A stretch of 64,000 bases of DNA from contig CAITWF010000059.1 in NCBI GenBank assembly GCA_903896015.1, forward strand, positions 62,001-126,000, written 5' to 3'. Under the pieces are notes generated by a model that saw nothing but the letters and a program-made list of their open reading frames with translations, did not search any database and was not told the origin of the DNA. The translations under genes were made by a program, and so were the position numbers. Below, in pieces: positions 26,184-35,866 of this stretch. Numbering within the stretch: position 1 is the stretch's first letter; each line of letters opens with the position of its first letter. The DNA comes from an uncultured Opitutia bacterium. GTDB lineage: Bacteria > Verrucomicrobiota > Verrucomicrobiia > Opitutales > Opitutaceae.

Positions 26184-26214
26184 GCGCGCAAGGTTTCACG
26201 CGAAACCTGCGCGC
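26184..26214. repeat. Hairpin between RND and glycine-zipper genes
   Basis: Arms GCGCGCAAGGTTTC (26184-26197) and GAAACCTGCGCGC (26202-26214) pair with one bulged A and a four-base loop. It lies 23 bases past the RND stop (minus strand), where a transcript end is expected, but no T-run follows, so termination is uncertain. Confidence 0.5.
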
Positions 26215-26236
26215 CCAAAAGCCCCGCGCTCTCGGC

Positions 26237-29200
26237 CTATTTCGCCATCACCGCATCACCCGGATGGGCCATCGCGGGGTTCTTGTGGCGCAAGCTTGAG
26301 GTAAACCGGTCCATGTAGACGTAGATCACTGGCGTGATATAGAGGGTCAGCAACTGCGAGACCATCAGCCCGCCCACGACCGCCAGCCCGAGTGATCGCC
26401 GTGAATCGGCGCCCGCACCCAGCCCGAGCGCGATCGGGACCGCACCTGCGAGCGCCGCAAACGTCGTCATCATAATGGGCCGAAAACGCACGATGCAGGC
26501 CTCGAAGATCGCCTGCTCGGCGTTGAAGGTGTTGCCCTGCTCACGCTCCTTCGCGATCGCGAAGTCGATCATCATGATCGCGTTTTTCTTCACGATGCCG
26601 ACGAGCAAGATCACGCCGACGTAACCCATGATATTCAGCTCCTGCTTGAACGCCCAGAGCGTCACCAGCGCGCCGAAGCTCGCCGCCGGCAGGCCGGACA
26701 GAATCGTCAGCGGGTGGATGAAGTCCTCATAGAGGATGCCGAGCACGATGTAGATCACGACGACCGCGAGGATGAGGAGGAGGCCCATGCCTTGGAGCGA
26801 CGAGGCAAACGCCTGCGCCGAGCCGACGAAGCTGTAACTGATGGTCGCGGGTAATTCCCGGCGGGCGAGTTCCTGGATCGCGCCGGTCGCATCTCCGAGC
26901 GAAACGCCCGGCTTGAGGTTGAACGAGATCGTCACGGCGGGCAGCTGGCCGAGGTGGTTGACGGTGAGCGGGCCGACATCGCGCCGGAGCGAGGCGACGG
27001 CGTCGAGCGGCACCAGCTTGCCGCTGCGCGAGCGCACGTAGAGAAGCGAAAGGGCGGAAGCGTCGCGTTGAAACTCAGGCGCGACTTCCATGATCACGAA
27101 ATACTGGTTGGTCGGCGTGTAGATCGTGGAGACCTGGCGCGTGCCAAAGGCGTTGTAGAGCGTGTCCTCAATATCCGCAGGCGTTACGCCCAGCGTGGCC
27201 GCCTTGTCGCGCGCGATGTCGACGCGCAGTTGCGGGCTCGTGATCTGGAGATCGGAGTTCACATCGACGAGCTGCGGGAGCGCCCGGAATTTCTGCTCCA
27301 TCGCGGCCGACAATGTGTAGAGCTCCTTCAGGTCGCTGCCGAACATCGTGAACTGGTAGAGCGCCTTCGTGAGCTGGCCACCGATGCGGATGCTCGGCGG
27401 AATCTGCGGGTAGGCGCGCAGTCCGGGGATGCCCCCGAGCTTCTTACGCAGATCGGAGAGGATGTCGTCGATCGGCGCGCGTTGATCGCGCGGCAGCAGC
27501 CGCATGAAGACGCGGCCCTGATTCGACGTGGAGTTGATGGCGCCGCTCGAGCCCATCGACGACATCATCGCCGCGACGTAGGGCTGCTGCGCGATAATCG
27601 AGGCGGCCGTCTGCTGGTGGCGCACCATCTCCTCGAACGAGATGTCCTGCGCCGCCTCGGTAAACACGAGCACGAAGCCCGTATCGTCCGTGGGGATGAA
27701 ACCCTGCGGCAGCTCGCGCCCGACGAAAACCGTCAGCACCGCCATCGCGATCGCCGTGGAGATGACGGCGAGGCGGTGCCGCATGCCGATGCGCAGCGTG
27801 CGCTCGTAGAAGCCCTTCATGCCCTCAAAGACGCCCTCACTCCATTCGTAGAACTTGCCGTGCGCGGTGTGAACTGCGCCGCCGTGCGGCTTCAAAAACC
27901 GGCTGCACAGCATCGGCGTAAGCGTGAGCGAGACGATGCCCGACACCAGAATCGACGCCGTGATCGTGACGGCGAATTCGTGCAGCAGCCGCCCGAGGAT
28001 GCCGCCCATGAACATCAGCGGGATGAACACCGCGACGAGCGACAGCGTCATCGAGAGGATCGTGAAACCGATCTCGCGCGAACCGCGGAAGGCCGCCTCG
28101 CGCACCGGCACACCGGCCTCGATGTAGCGGACGATGTTTTCGAGCATCACGATCGCATCGTCGACGACGAAGCCGACCGACAGCGTGAGCGCGAGCAGCG
28201 AGAGGTTGTCGAGCGAGTAGCCGAAAAAATACATCGCGACAAACGTCCCGAGCAGCGCCATCGGGATCGCCACGCTCGGAATCACCGTCGCCCAGACCGA
28301 GCGCAGGAAGAGGAAAATCACGAGCACCACGAGCGAGATGGAAAGGAGCAGCGTCGTCTGCACGTCGTGCACGGAGTCGCGCACGGCCTCGGAGTTGTCG
28401 CGCATGATGGCGAGGTGGACAGACTCGGGGAGTTGCGTGGCGAAGACCGGCAGGAGCGCGCGCACGCGCTGCACGACCTCGACAGTGTTGGTGCCGGGCT
28501 GCTTCTGCACCGCGAGCACAATCGCGCGCGACGGATCGAGCGGACCGTCCTTGTGCCGCTCGTCGAACCATGTGGCGACGCGCGCATCCTGCACGCTGTC
28601 GATCACCTGCGCGAGTTCGCCGAGGCGGACGGGCGCGCCGTTGCGGTAGGCGACGACGATGTTGGTGAACTCGGCGGCGTTGGCGAGCTGGCCGCTCGCG
28701 AGCACCTGCACCGACTGACGGTAGCCGTCGAGCAGGCCGGTGGGTTGGTTGACGTTGTGCGCGCTGAGCGCCGTGCGCACTTCATCGAGCGTGATGCCGC
28801 GGCTCGCGAGCAGCCGCGGATCGAGGCGAGCGCGCACCGCGTATTTCTGCGAGCCATAAACCTGCACCTGCGAGACGCCGTCCACCGTGGAGATGCGCTG
28901 TGACATCATGGTCTCGGCGTATTCGTCGACGACGGAGAGCGGGAGCGTCGGCGAATACAGTGCCATGAAGATCACGGGTTGATCGGCGGGATTGGTTTTC
29001 CTCAACGAGGGCGGCGCCGGCATGTCGGTCGGCAGGCGGCGCTGCACGGCAGCGATGGCCGCCTGCACGTCCTGCGCGGCGGCATCGATGTTGCGATCGA
29101 GGGTGAACTGGAGCGTGATCTGGGTGCTGCCGGTACTGCTCGATGAGGTCATTGAGTCGATGCCGGCGATGGTGGAGAACTGCTGCTCAAGCACCGTCGC

Positions 29201-29389
29201 GACCGCGCTGGCCATCGTCTCGGGCGTGGCACCCGGCAGCGCGGCGCTGACGACGATCGTGGGAAAGTCGACGTTAGGCAGATCGCTGACCGGCAGGAGG
29301 CGGTAGGCCATCACGCCGAACACGCAAACGGCCGCGGTGAGCAGCGTCGTCATCACCGGCCGCTTGATGCAGATTTCGGGAAGATTCAT
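26237..29389 (-). CDS. RND efflux permease (HAE1/AcrB-like)
   Basis: A 1050-residue inner-membrane proton antiporter subunit. It opens MNLPEICIKRPVMTTLLTAA, has VGFVVDDAIVMLENIVRY in TM4 with the paired Asp of the proton relay, and the second half repeats the fold (GYVGVILLVGIVKKNAIMMIDFA). The length and the GSTQITLQFTLDRNID segment match multidrug (HAE1) members of the MdtB/MexF type. It is last in the marR-MFP-RND operon, 9 bases after the adaptor stop. No outer-membrane factor is encoded nearby. Confidence 0.95.
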   Translation of the reverse strand: MNLPEICIKRPVMTTLLTAAVCVFGVMAYRLLPVSDLPNVDFPTIVVSAALPGATPETMASAVATVLEQQFSTIAGIDSMTSSSSTGSTQITLQFTLDRNIDAAAQDVQAAIAAVQRRLPTDMPAPPSLRKTNPADQPVIFMALYSPTLPLSVVDEYAETMMSQRISTVDGVSQVQVYGSQKYAVRARLDPRLLASRGITLDEVRTALSAHNVNQPTGLLDGYRQSVQVLASGQLANAAEFTNIVVAYRNGAPVRLGELAQVIDSVQDARVATWFDERHKDGPLDPSRAIVLAVQKQPGTNTVEVVQRVRALLPVFATQLPESVHLAIMRDNSEAVRDSVHDVQTTLLLSISLVVLVIFLFLRSVWATVIPSVAIPMALLGTFVAMYFFGYSLDNLSLLALTLSVGFVVDDAIVMLENIVRYIEAGVPVREAAFRGSREIGFTILSMTLSLVAVFIPLMFMGGILGRLLHEFAVTITASILVSGIVSLTLTPMLCSRFLKPHGGAVHTAHGKFYEWSEGVFEGMKGFYERTLRIGMRHRLAVISTAIAMAVLTVFVGRELPQGFIPTDDTGFVLVFTEAAQDISFEEMVRHQQTAASIIAQQPYVAAMMSSMGSSGAINSTSNQGRVFMRLLPRDQRAPIDDILSDLRKKLGGIPGLRAYPQIPPSIRIGGQLTKALYQFTMFGSDLKELYTLSAAMEQKFRALPQLVDVNSDLQITSPQLRVDIARDKAATLGVTPADIEDTLYNAFGTRQVSTIYTPTNQYFVIMEVAPEFQRDASALSLLYVRSRSGKLVPLDAVASLRRDVGPLTVNHLGQLPAVTISFNLKPGVSLGDATGAIQELARRELPATISYSFVGSAQAFASSLQGMGLLLILAVVVIYIVLGILYEDFIHPLTILSGLPAASFGALVTLWAFKQELNIMGYVGVILLVGIVKKNAIMMIDFAIAKEREQGNTFNAEQAIFEACIVRFRPIMMTTFAALAGAVPIALGLGAGADSRRSLGLAVVGGLMVSQLLTLYITPVIYVYMDRFTSSLRHKNPAMAHPGDAVMAK

Positions 29390-29398
29390 GGCAGGGCC

Positions 29399-30565
29399 TC
29401 AGGTTTTCTTGTCGGCCGTGGGCACTGCGGGCGTCATCGCGGCGGCGGCCGCGAGGTTTTTCGGCTCGGCGCGGGCACCGGGCAGAAGGCGGAGCTGGCC
29501 GTCAGTCACGACGGTTTCGCCACCCTTGATGCCTTCGGCGACGAGCACGTTGTCGCCGACGTTGCGCGCGATTTTCACATTGCGCAGCTCGACGGTCTGA
29601 TCGGATTTCAGGACGTAAATGGTCGAGCCCGACTGGCTCGTCTGCACGGCCGTCGCGGGCACAACGATCGCGGCACGATCGATGCCGACCTGGGTGCGGA
29701 CGTTGATGAAGCGGCCGGGCCAGAGGGCGTTGTCCTCGTTGGGGAAGACCGCCTTCAAGGTAATCATGCCGGTGGAGGCATCGACGGTGTTGTCGACGAA
29801 CTGGAGTTGGCCGTGGTCGCGCCGGAGACCGGACGTGCGCTCGGTCACGCCGACGTCGACGCGTTGGGCGGCGGTGGCCGCGCGGATTTCGTCGAGCGAG
29901 CTCTCGGGGACCGAGTAGGCGACCGCGATGGGCGCGAGCTGGTTGATCGTGACGATCGAAAAGCCGCTGTCGTTGGCCTTCACGAGGGCGCCTTCATGGA
30001 GAATCAGCTGGCCGGTGCGACCGGCGATCGGCGCGCGAATTTCGGTGTAGCCAAACAGAAGTTCGGCGTTGGCGACCGCAGCCTCCTTCGCGAGCACCTG
30101 AGCCTTCGTCGTCTCGGCCTTCGTGAGGATCTGGTTGAGCTGCTCCTTCGAAATCGCGTCCTTCTGGTCGAGGTGTGTGTAGCGCTCGGCATCGACCGCC
30201 GCCTGCGCGGCCTCGGCGCGGGCGTTGACGAGATCGGCGCGGGCGATGCGCAGGCTGTTCTCAAAGGGCCGGCGGTCGAGCGTGACGAGCGGATCGCCCG
30301 CCTTTACGTCGTCACCCTCGTGGAAATGAATCTCGGCAATGATACCGTCGACCTGGGACTTGATCGAAACCGTGCGCAGCGACTGGACGTTGCCGATCGA
30401 CTCGATCACGCGCGGCACATCCTGCTGGAGCGCGACGGCGACCTGCACCGGGATGGCTGCAGCGGCGGCGACCTTGGTGTCGGCGCTGCGCGTGCAGCCG
30501 GTGAGGGCGGCCAATGCGAGGGCGGGAAGCGCGAAGAGGAGGCGGCGGGAGTTTTTTTGTTTCAT
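29399..30565 (-). CDS. RND periplasmic adaptor (membrane fusion) lipoprotein
   Basis: A 388-residue adaptor. The lipobox is ALAALTGC; the lipoyl halves are VSIKSQVDGIIAEIHFHEGD and YTEIRAPIAGRTGQLILHEG, with a coiled-coil hairpin between them (about 110-180). The barrel and membrane-proximal domains end with NVGDNVLVAEGIKGGETVVTD. I start at the ATG at 30565, which overlaps the marR stop (ATGA), so the two are coupled. It links the RND pump to an outer-membrane channel. Confidence 0.93.
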   Translation of the reverse strand: MKQKNSRRLLFALPALALAALTGCTRSADTKVAAAAAIPVQVAVALQQDVPRVIESIGNVQSLRTVSIKSQVDGIIAEIHFHEGDDVKAGDPLVTLDRRPFENSLRIARADLVNARAEAAQAAVDAERYTHLDQKDAISKEQLNQILTKAETTKAQVLAKEAAVANAELLFGYTEIRAPIAGRTGQLILHEGALVKANDSGFSIVTINQLAPIAVAYSVPESSLDEIRAATAAQRVDVGVTERTSGLRRDHGQLQFVDNTVDASTGMITLKAVFPNEDNALWPGRFINVRTQVGIDRAAIVVPATAVQTSQSGSTIYVLKSDQTVELRNVKIARNVGDNVLVAEGIKGGETVVTDGQLRLLPGARAEPKNLAAAAAMTPAVPTADKKT

Positions 30566-31041
30566 TGGACGCGAGAGGTTTTTGTCGCGGCTGACTCCAA
30601 ACGAAGCAGGTTGGCTTTGATGTGGAGCAGGTCGTCGATCAGGGCTTGGCGCCGCGCGGGCGGCAGGCCCCGGAGATAGTCTTCGCGCAGGCGCGTCGCG
30701 ACCGCCGAGAGCCGCCCGATTAGACGAGTGGCCTTGGGGGAAAGTTGCAGGCGATAAGCGCGGCCGTCGGCCGCATGATCGCGGCGGACGATCCAGCCGG
30801 TGCGGAGCAGGCGCGTGGCTTGCCGGCCGACCGTGATTTTTTGCAGCTGCATGGCCTCGGCGAGCTCGGCCTGCGTGCAGCCGGGCGTGCGGGCCACATA
30901 GTAGAGAAACAACCATTGCGCGCGGGTGACGCGGAAGCGCCGCACGCGGCGGTCGAATTCCTGGCGCGAAAGCCGCGTGATGTCGGACATGACGAAGCCG
31001 AGGGTGCGTTCGAAATCGGGCAGAGATTGAGACGGGTTCAT
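30562..31041 (-). CDS. MarR family transcriptional regulator
   Basis: A 159-residue winged-helix regulator: VTRAQWLFLYYVARTPGCTQAELAEAM, recognition-helix region QLQKITVGRQATRLLRTGWI and wing RRDHAADGRAYRLQLSPKA with the conserved Asp-Gly-Arg. It heads the operon with the adaptor and the RND pump. A perfect 14-bp palindrome lies 14 bases upstream, a likely self-regulatory operator. MarR proteins usually release DNA on binding a small aromatic or on oxidation; this one has only a single Cys (GCTQAE). Confidence 0.93.
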   Translation of the reverse strand: MNPSQSLPDFERTLGFVMSDITRLSRQEFDRRVRRFRVTRAQWLFLYYVARTPGCTQAELAEAMQLQKITVGRQATRLLRTGWIVRRDHAADGRAYRLQLSPKATRLIGRLSAVATRLREDYLRGLPPARRQALIDDLLHIKANLLRLESAATKTSRVQ

Positions 31042-31054
31042 CCGGTTGCGATTG

Positions 31055-31068
31055 GTAAGCTAGCTTAC
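31055..31068. promoter_or_regulatory. Perfect palindrome, candidate MarR operator
   Basis: GTAAGCTAGCTTAC is its own reverse complement over 14 bases. It lies 14 bases before the marR start, in the divergent gap before the giant LysM gene. Size, symmetry and position fit a MarR-family operator. Confidence 0.6.
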
Positions 31069-31239
31069 TTTTTCGTGCAAGTCTCCCGATTTGGATTGTT
31101 GACACACCTGCGCCCGGTCGGGGCAGCAGCCGTGCGGCCGGCCGGCGCACAGCCGGTAAAAGTCGCGCAAAAGGCGCCGCGACCACTTCGCGTGTTGTGT
31201 CCGCGACGCCGATCCCTACGGTCGGAGCCATCTGACGCC

Positions 31240-34200
31240 ATGAAGCTTGTCCGCCTTGCGCCGTTCCTGTTTGTCTCGTTGCCGCTTTGCGCCGCGCCCG
31301 CTCCGGCCGCTCCGGCCGAATCCACCGAGGTCGCGTCGCTGCATGCCAAGGCGGAACGCGGCAACGCGATCGCCGAATACAACCTCGGCCTCGCCTACGC
31401 CCAGGGCCGCGGGGCGAAGGCCGATCCGGCGGAGGCGTTTGTCTGGCTGACGCTCGCGTCCGAGAACGGCAGCACCGGCAAGGCGCTCGAGACGCTGCTC
31501 GCCACGATCAATCTCGATCAACTAGCCGAGGGCCGCCGCCGGCTCGAATCGCTGCGCGCCACCAATCCCTACCTGAAGCCACCCGCTCCCGCCGCGGGCA
31601 AGCCGGCCCCGGCCACCACCCCCGCGAAGTCGGCCCCGGTCGCCGTGACCCCAAACCCCATGCCCGCTCCGGGCGAGGCCGTCCGCGACGCAGCCACCAA
31701 CTCCGCCGAGGCGAAAAACCTCTACGACCAGCTCAGCGCCGTCACCGACGAAAAGAAAAAACTCGCCGCCGATCTGGCCGCTGCGCGCAAGGAAATCGAT
31801 CGCCTCCAAGGCGACTCCACCGCGAGGGCCAAGCCGCCGGCCAGCGATTCCAACATGGCCGATCCCGCGAAGACGGCCGCGCTTGCCAAGGTGCAGGAAC
31901 TCACCACCGCGCTCGACGACACCCGCCGCGATCTCAGCGCGGCGCAGGCGCGAATCTCCACGCTGGCCGGCGAGACGGGCGCAAAGGCCGCCGCGCAAGC
32001 CGCCCTCACGAAAAACGAGGCCGCCCTCATCGCCCAGACCCGCGAACTCGCCACGGCCCGCGCGGAGGCCGAAAAAAATCGCGTCGCGCTTGCCGCCGCG
32101 CACGAAAAACTCGCTGCCGCCGAAGCCCGGCGCGAAGAACTCGAAGCCAAGTCCGCCACCGCGACCGAACTCGCCGCGAAGCTTTCCGCCGCCACCACCG
32201 AAGCCACCCAACGTGCGGAAACGCACGTCCAGGAAATCGCCGCGCTGCGCGGCCAGCTCGCGTCCGCCGAGACCGCGCGCGCCACGCTCGCCGCCCAAGA
32301 ATCCACGGGCGATCAAAGCACCGCGGCCGCGACCGAAAAACTTTCCAGCCTGTCCGCCGAGCGCGACGCCCTCGCCCGCGATCTCGCGGCGGCCAAGGGC
32401 CAAATCGCCGATCTCGCGGCGCGCGTTACGGCCGCGCAAGCCGCCCGCCCCGAGCCGGAGGCGCCCAAACTCCGCGCCGAAAACGAAGGGCTGCGCACCC
32501 AGTTGCAGCGCGTCACCGCCGACCTTGGGGAGACGAGAGCTGCGCTCGAAAAACGCGACGCCGCCGATCGCGCGCAGCGCGACCAGGCTGCCGCGCTCGC
32601 CCAGCAGCTTGCCGATCTGCGCGCCGCCAAAAAATCCGCCGACGATCTTGCGCAGCAGACCGCCACGGAAAAATCCGCCCTCGCCGCCCGCCTCACGACG
32701 GCGGAAGCCGCCGCACAAGCCGCGCAACAAAAGGCCGCCGCCTCCGACGCGGAGCTTGCCCGCGCCCAGACTCGTCTCACGGCCCTCGCGGCCGATGCGA
32801 GCGCCGCCTCTTCCGCGAGGACCGATGCCAGCGGCAAGGCCCGCGCCCTCGAGGAGGTCACACAGCAGCTCGACGCCACGCAGCGCCAGCTCGCGGACAC
32901 CGAGACAAAATTACGCGAAGCCACTGAAGCGGCACGCCGAGCCGAAGCGGCCGCAAAGACCACGATTGCCAGCGCTGAAACCTCCGCTTCGTCCACCGCT
33001 GAACAACTCGCACAAACGCGCACCCGCCTGCAGTCGCTTGAGTCCGAACGCGCCTCGCTTGCTGCCGAAAAGTCAAAAGCTGAAACCACACTCGCCAGCG
33101 CCCGTCGCGATCTCGAAGCCGCGGCGACGGAGAAGTCACGGCTGAGTTCCGATCTTGCCGCCCAAACCAAAGCGTTGGACGAAGCCAGGGCCGCACGCGA
33201 CGCCGCGGTGAAATCCGCCAACGCCGCGACCGATCAAATCGCCGCGTTGCGCAAAGACACCCAGGGGCTCGACACCGCGCGCCAGGAACTCGCCGCCGCC
33301 CGGGCCAAGTCGGCGGAGTTGTCCGCCCAAGCGAGCGCCTCCGCCGAGTCGCTCGCCAAGATTTCCGCCGACCGGGACGCTCTCGCCACGCGTGTCACGA
33401 AGGCCGAGTCCGCCGCGCTCACGAGCGGCGAAGCGCAAACGAAGGCTGCCAGCCTCGCGCTCGAACTAGCCGCTGCGCACAAGGAGATCGACGCGACCCG
33501 TGCCGCCGCCGCGCAAGCCGCCGCCAAGGCGGAGGCTCAGGCGCGCGATCTCGCCGCGCTTGAGCAAAAAGTTTCCGCGGCGCAAACCGCGCTCACCCTT
33601 GAGCGTGCCGCCCACGCGGCCGATCGCACGGCGCTCGAAAAGGAGCAGACGGCGCTCAACAGCGCGCACGCTCAACTCGCGGAATCCAAGGCCGGCTTCG
33701 CAACGCTTTCCGCCGAACACACGAAGCTTCAGGCCGAAGCCACCGCGCGCGCCACGCAAGCCAGCGCCGGCCGCGCCGAGGCCGCCGCCACGCTTCAAAA
33801 GCTCACCGCCGATCTCGCGTCCGCGCGCCGTGAAACCGAAGAAGCGAAGGCCGAGACCAAGCGTGCAACCGCCAGCATCGAGGGCACGTTGCGGGCCGGC
33901 GATGACGTGAACACGCGGCTGAAAAACGATCTGGCCGCGGCTCAGGTGAAACTCACCGATGCCACCCAGTCCGCGCAAAAATCGATCGAGGGGTTGCGCG
34001 CGCAACTCGCCGAAAAGACCTCCACCGGCGAGCGCGAGGCCGCCGAACTGCATACCAAACTCACCGAGCTCGAAAAGCAGCGCACCGAGCTTCTCGCGCG
34101 CGAAAAAGAGCTGGCGCGCGCGGCGGACCGCGAAGCCGCTCTCCAGAAAAAAGCCCGCGACACCGAGAACGCCCTCGCCGCCGCTGAGAAAAAGAATTCT

Positions 34201-35805
34201 GCCCTTGCCGGAGACCTCACCGCGAAAGGAGCCGCGCTCGACGAGACCTCCGCCCAAGCCGCGGCCAACGCCAAGGAGCTTTCTGCGCTGCGCTCAAAGC
34301 TCGACGCAGCGCAGGCCCAGCTCACCACTCACACCCAAGCGGAAACGGCAGCGCTCCAAGCAGCCAGGACCGCTGAAGCCGAGCTGGAAAAATCCCGTGC
34401 GGCGCTCGCCGCCAGCGAGAAAGCCCGCACTGATCTCGCGGCGCGCATGCAGTCGGCGGCGAAGAATTCGTCCGCGACCACCCAGCAGGTTGCCGCGCTC
34501 GAAGCCCAAAAAATCGAGCTTCAGCGCACCCTCACCAATGCGCAGGCCAGCCTCACGGCGCGCGAAAGCGATCTCAGGGAAGCGCGCAGCACCGCGGCCG
34601 TCGCCGCAAAATCCGCCGCGATCCTATCCGAGGCCAGCGTACGACTCGCCGCCGCAGAGACCGCGGCAAAAACATCAGACGCCGAACTCGTCCGCGCCCG
34701 CGCGCAGGTGCAGTCGCTTACCTCCGAGCGCACCGCGCTGGCCGACGAGAAATCCCAATCCGCCGCCGCGCTCGCGGAAGCCAAGCGTCAGCTCGCGGAA
34801 GCCCGCGCCGCCGCCGAACGTGCCACTAAGGCCGCGAACGACTCCGGCCAGTCCGCCGCCAGCTCCGCCGAGCGGATCACCAAGCTCACGGCCGCGAACG
34901 AAGCGCTCACCGCGCGGCTCGCGCTGACGTACACCGCGCTCGCGGCCGCGAAAGCCAACGCCAACGCCGCCACGGTTTCCGCGGCGAAGGATTCATCCGC
35001 CGCCGCCGAACGGGATGCCGCCCGCCGCACGCTGGCTGAGGCCCAGGCCCAACTCGCGGCTGCGACCAAGGAATTGCCCGCGCTCCGCACCCAAGCCGAC
35101 GCCGCGCGCGATCTCGACGCGCGCGTGCAACAGCTAGAGATCGAAAAGGAGGCGCTGGTGCGCCGCCTCGCGTCTGCCGGTCCCACCAAGGACGAGTTCG
35201 CCCAAGCGGTGGCCGCCCGCAAGGAAGCCGAGCAAAAGCTCGAGTTGACCGTGCGTTCCTACACCACGGTAACGAAAGAGCGCGACGAGCTCGCGGCAAA
35301 ACTCGCCAGCCTGCCCACCCCGACCGCTGCGCCGAAGGCCGATCCTGCGGAATTGATCGCGTTGCGCGACCGCATCGCACTCGCCGAGCGTCGCGCCGCC
35401 GATGCCCAATCCGAGATCGCCCGCCTCACCCAGGCGCTCGCCGCCGCCAGCGCCCGCCCGCCCGCGCTCGCCCCCGCCCCCGTGCAAGAACCCGCCGCTG
35501 TTGCGACCGCCACCCCGGTCCTGCGCGAACCCGCCCGGCCCGTTCCCACCGCACCCGCGCGGCCCGCCGCTTCGAGTCCCGCCCCCAACACCCGCACCAC
35601 CGCGGCCCCGGCCGCAAAACCTGACTCGCCCGCGCCCGCCGCCCCACCGCGTTTCCACACCATCGTGCTCGGCGACACGCTTTCGAAAATTTCGCTTCAA
35701 TACTACGGCACTGCCAGCCGCTGGCCGGAGATTGTCGCCGCCAACCGCGACATCCTCCGCGATGAACACAGCCTGATCGCCGGGCGTGTATTGCGGATTC
35801 CCTAG
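31240..35805 (+). CDS. Giant Ala-rich coiled-coil protein with Sel1-like repeat and LysM
   Basis: A 1521-residue exported protein. A signal peptide (VRLAPFLFVSLPLCAAPA) is followed by one Sel1/TPR-like unit (AEYNLGLAYAQGRGAKADP, residues about 30-80), a Pro/Ala linker, then some 1,200 residues of Ala/Glu/Lys/Arg-rich heptad-like coiled coil. A Pro/Ala-rich linker leads to a C-terminal LysM at about 1472-1520 (HTIVLGDTLSKISLQYYG, ending RVLRIP). LysM binds peptidoglycan, so the coil would reach far across or along the periplasm. The ATG at 31240 is chosen for the signal peptide. It is first of three LysM coil genes; function is unknown. Confidence 0.85.
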   Translation: MKLVRLAPFLFVSLPLCAAPAPAAPAESTEVASLHAKAERGNAIAEYNLGLAYAQGRGAKADPAEAFVWLTLASENGSTGKALETLLATINLDQLAEGRRRLESLRATNPYLKPPAPAAGKPAPATTPAKSAPVAVTPNPMPAPGEAVRDAATNSAEAKNLYDQLSAVTDEKKKLAADLAAARKEIDRLQGDSTARAKPPASDSNMADPAKTAALAKVQELTTALDDTRRDLSAAQARISTLAGETGAKAAAQAALTKNEAALIAQTRELATARAEAEKNRVALAAAHEKLAAAEARREELEAKSATATELAAKLSAATTEATQRAETHVQEIAALRGQLASAETARATLAAQESTGDQSTAAATEKLSSLSAERDALARDLAAAKGQIADLAARVTAAQAARPEPEAPKLRAENEGLRTQLQRVTADLGETRAALEKRDAADRAQRDQAAALAQQLADLRAAKKSADDLAQQTATEKSALAARLTTAEAAAQAAQQKAAASDAELARAQTRLTALAADASAASSARTDASGKARALEEVTQQLDATQRQLADTETKLREATEAARRAEAAAKTTIASAETSASSTAEQLAQTRTRLQSLESERASLAAEKSKAETTLASARRDLEAAATEKSRLSSDLAAQTKALDEARAARDAAVKSANAATDQIAALRKDTQGLDTARQELAAARAKSAELSAQASASAESLAKISADRDALATRVTKAESAALTSGEAQTKAASLALELAAAHKEIDATRAAAAQAAAKAEAQARDLAALEQKVSAAQTALTLERAAHAADRTALEKEQTALNSAHAQLAESKAGFATLSAEHTKLQAEATARATQASAGRAEAAATLQKLTADLASARRETEEAKAETKRATASIEGTLRAGDDVNTRLKNDLAAAQVKLTDATQSAQKSIEGLRAQLAEKTSTGEREAAELHTKLTELEKQRTELLAREKELARAADREAALQKKARDTENALAAAEKKNSALAGDLTAKGAALDETSAQAAANAKELSALRSKLDAAQAQLTTHTQAETAALQAARTAEAELEKSRAALAASEKARTDLAARMQSAAKNSSATTQQVAALEAQKIELQRTLTNAQASLTARESDLREARSTAAVAAKSAAILSEASVRLAAAETAAKTSDAELVRARAQVQSLTSERTALADEKSQSAAALAEAKRQLAEARAAAERATKAANDSGQSAASSAERITKLTAANEALTARLALTYTALAAAKANANAATVSAAKDSSAAAERDAARRTLAEAQAQLAAATKELPALRTQADAARDLDARVQQLEIEKEALVRRLASAGPTKDEFAQAVAARKEAEQKLELTVRSYTTVTKERDELAAKLASLPTPTAAPKADPAELIALRDRIALAERRAADAQSEIARLTQALAAASARPPALAPAPVQEPAAVATATPVLREPARPVPTAPARPAASSPAPNTRTTAAPAAKPDSPAPAAPPRFHTIVLGDTLSKISLQYYGTASRWPEIVAANRDILRDEHSLIAGRVLRIP

Positions 35806-35866
35806 TGGGTAATTCCCGCGCGTTTGGAGATTGCGCCGATTTCATAGCCCTCTTCTCTCTTCGCTC

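Noticed and set aside
26954-28903. A 649-codon open frame on the plus strand opposite the RND permease gene
   Set aside because: It is rich in Arg/Glu/His/Asp with no domain pattern and is the mirror of a certain RND coding frame; GC-rich third positions keep the opposite strand open.
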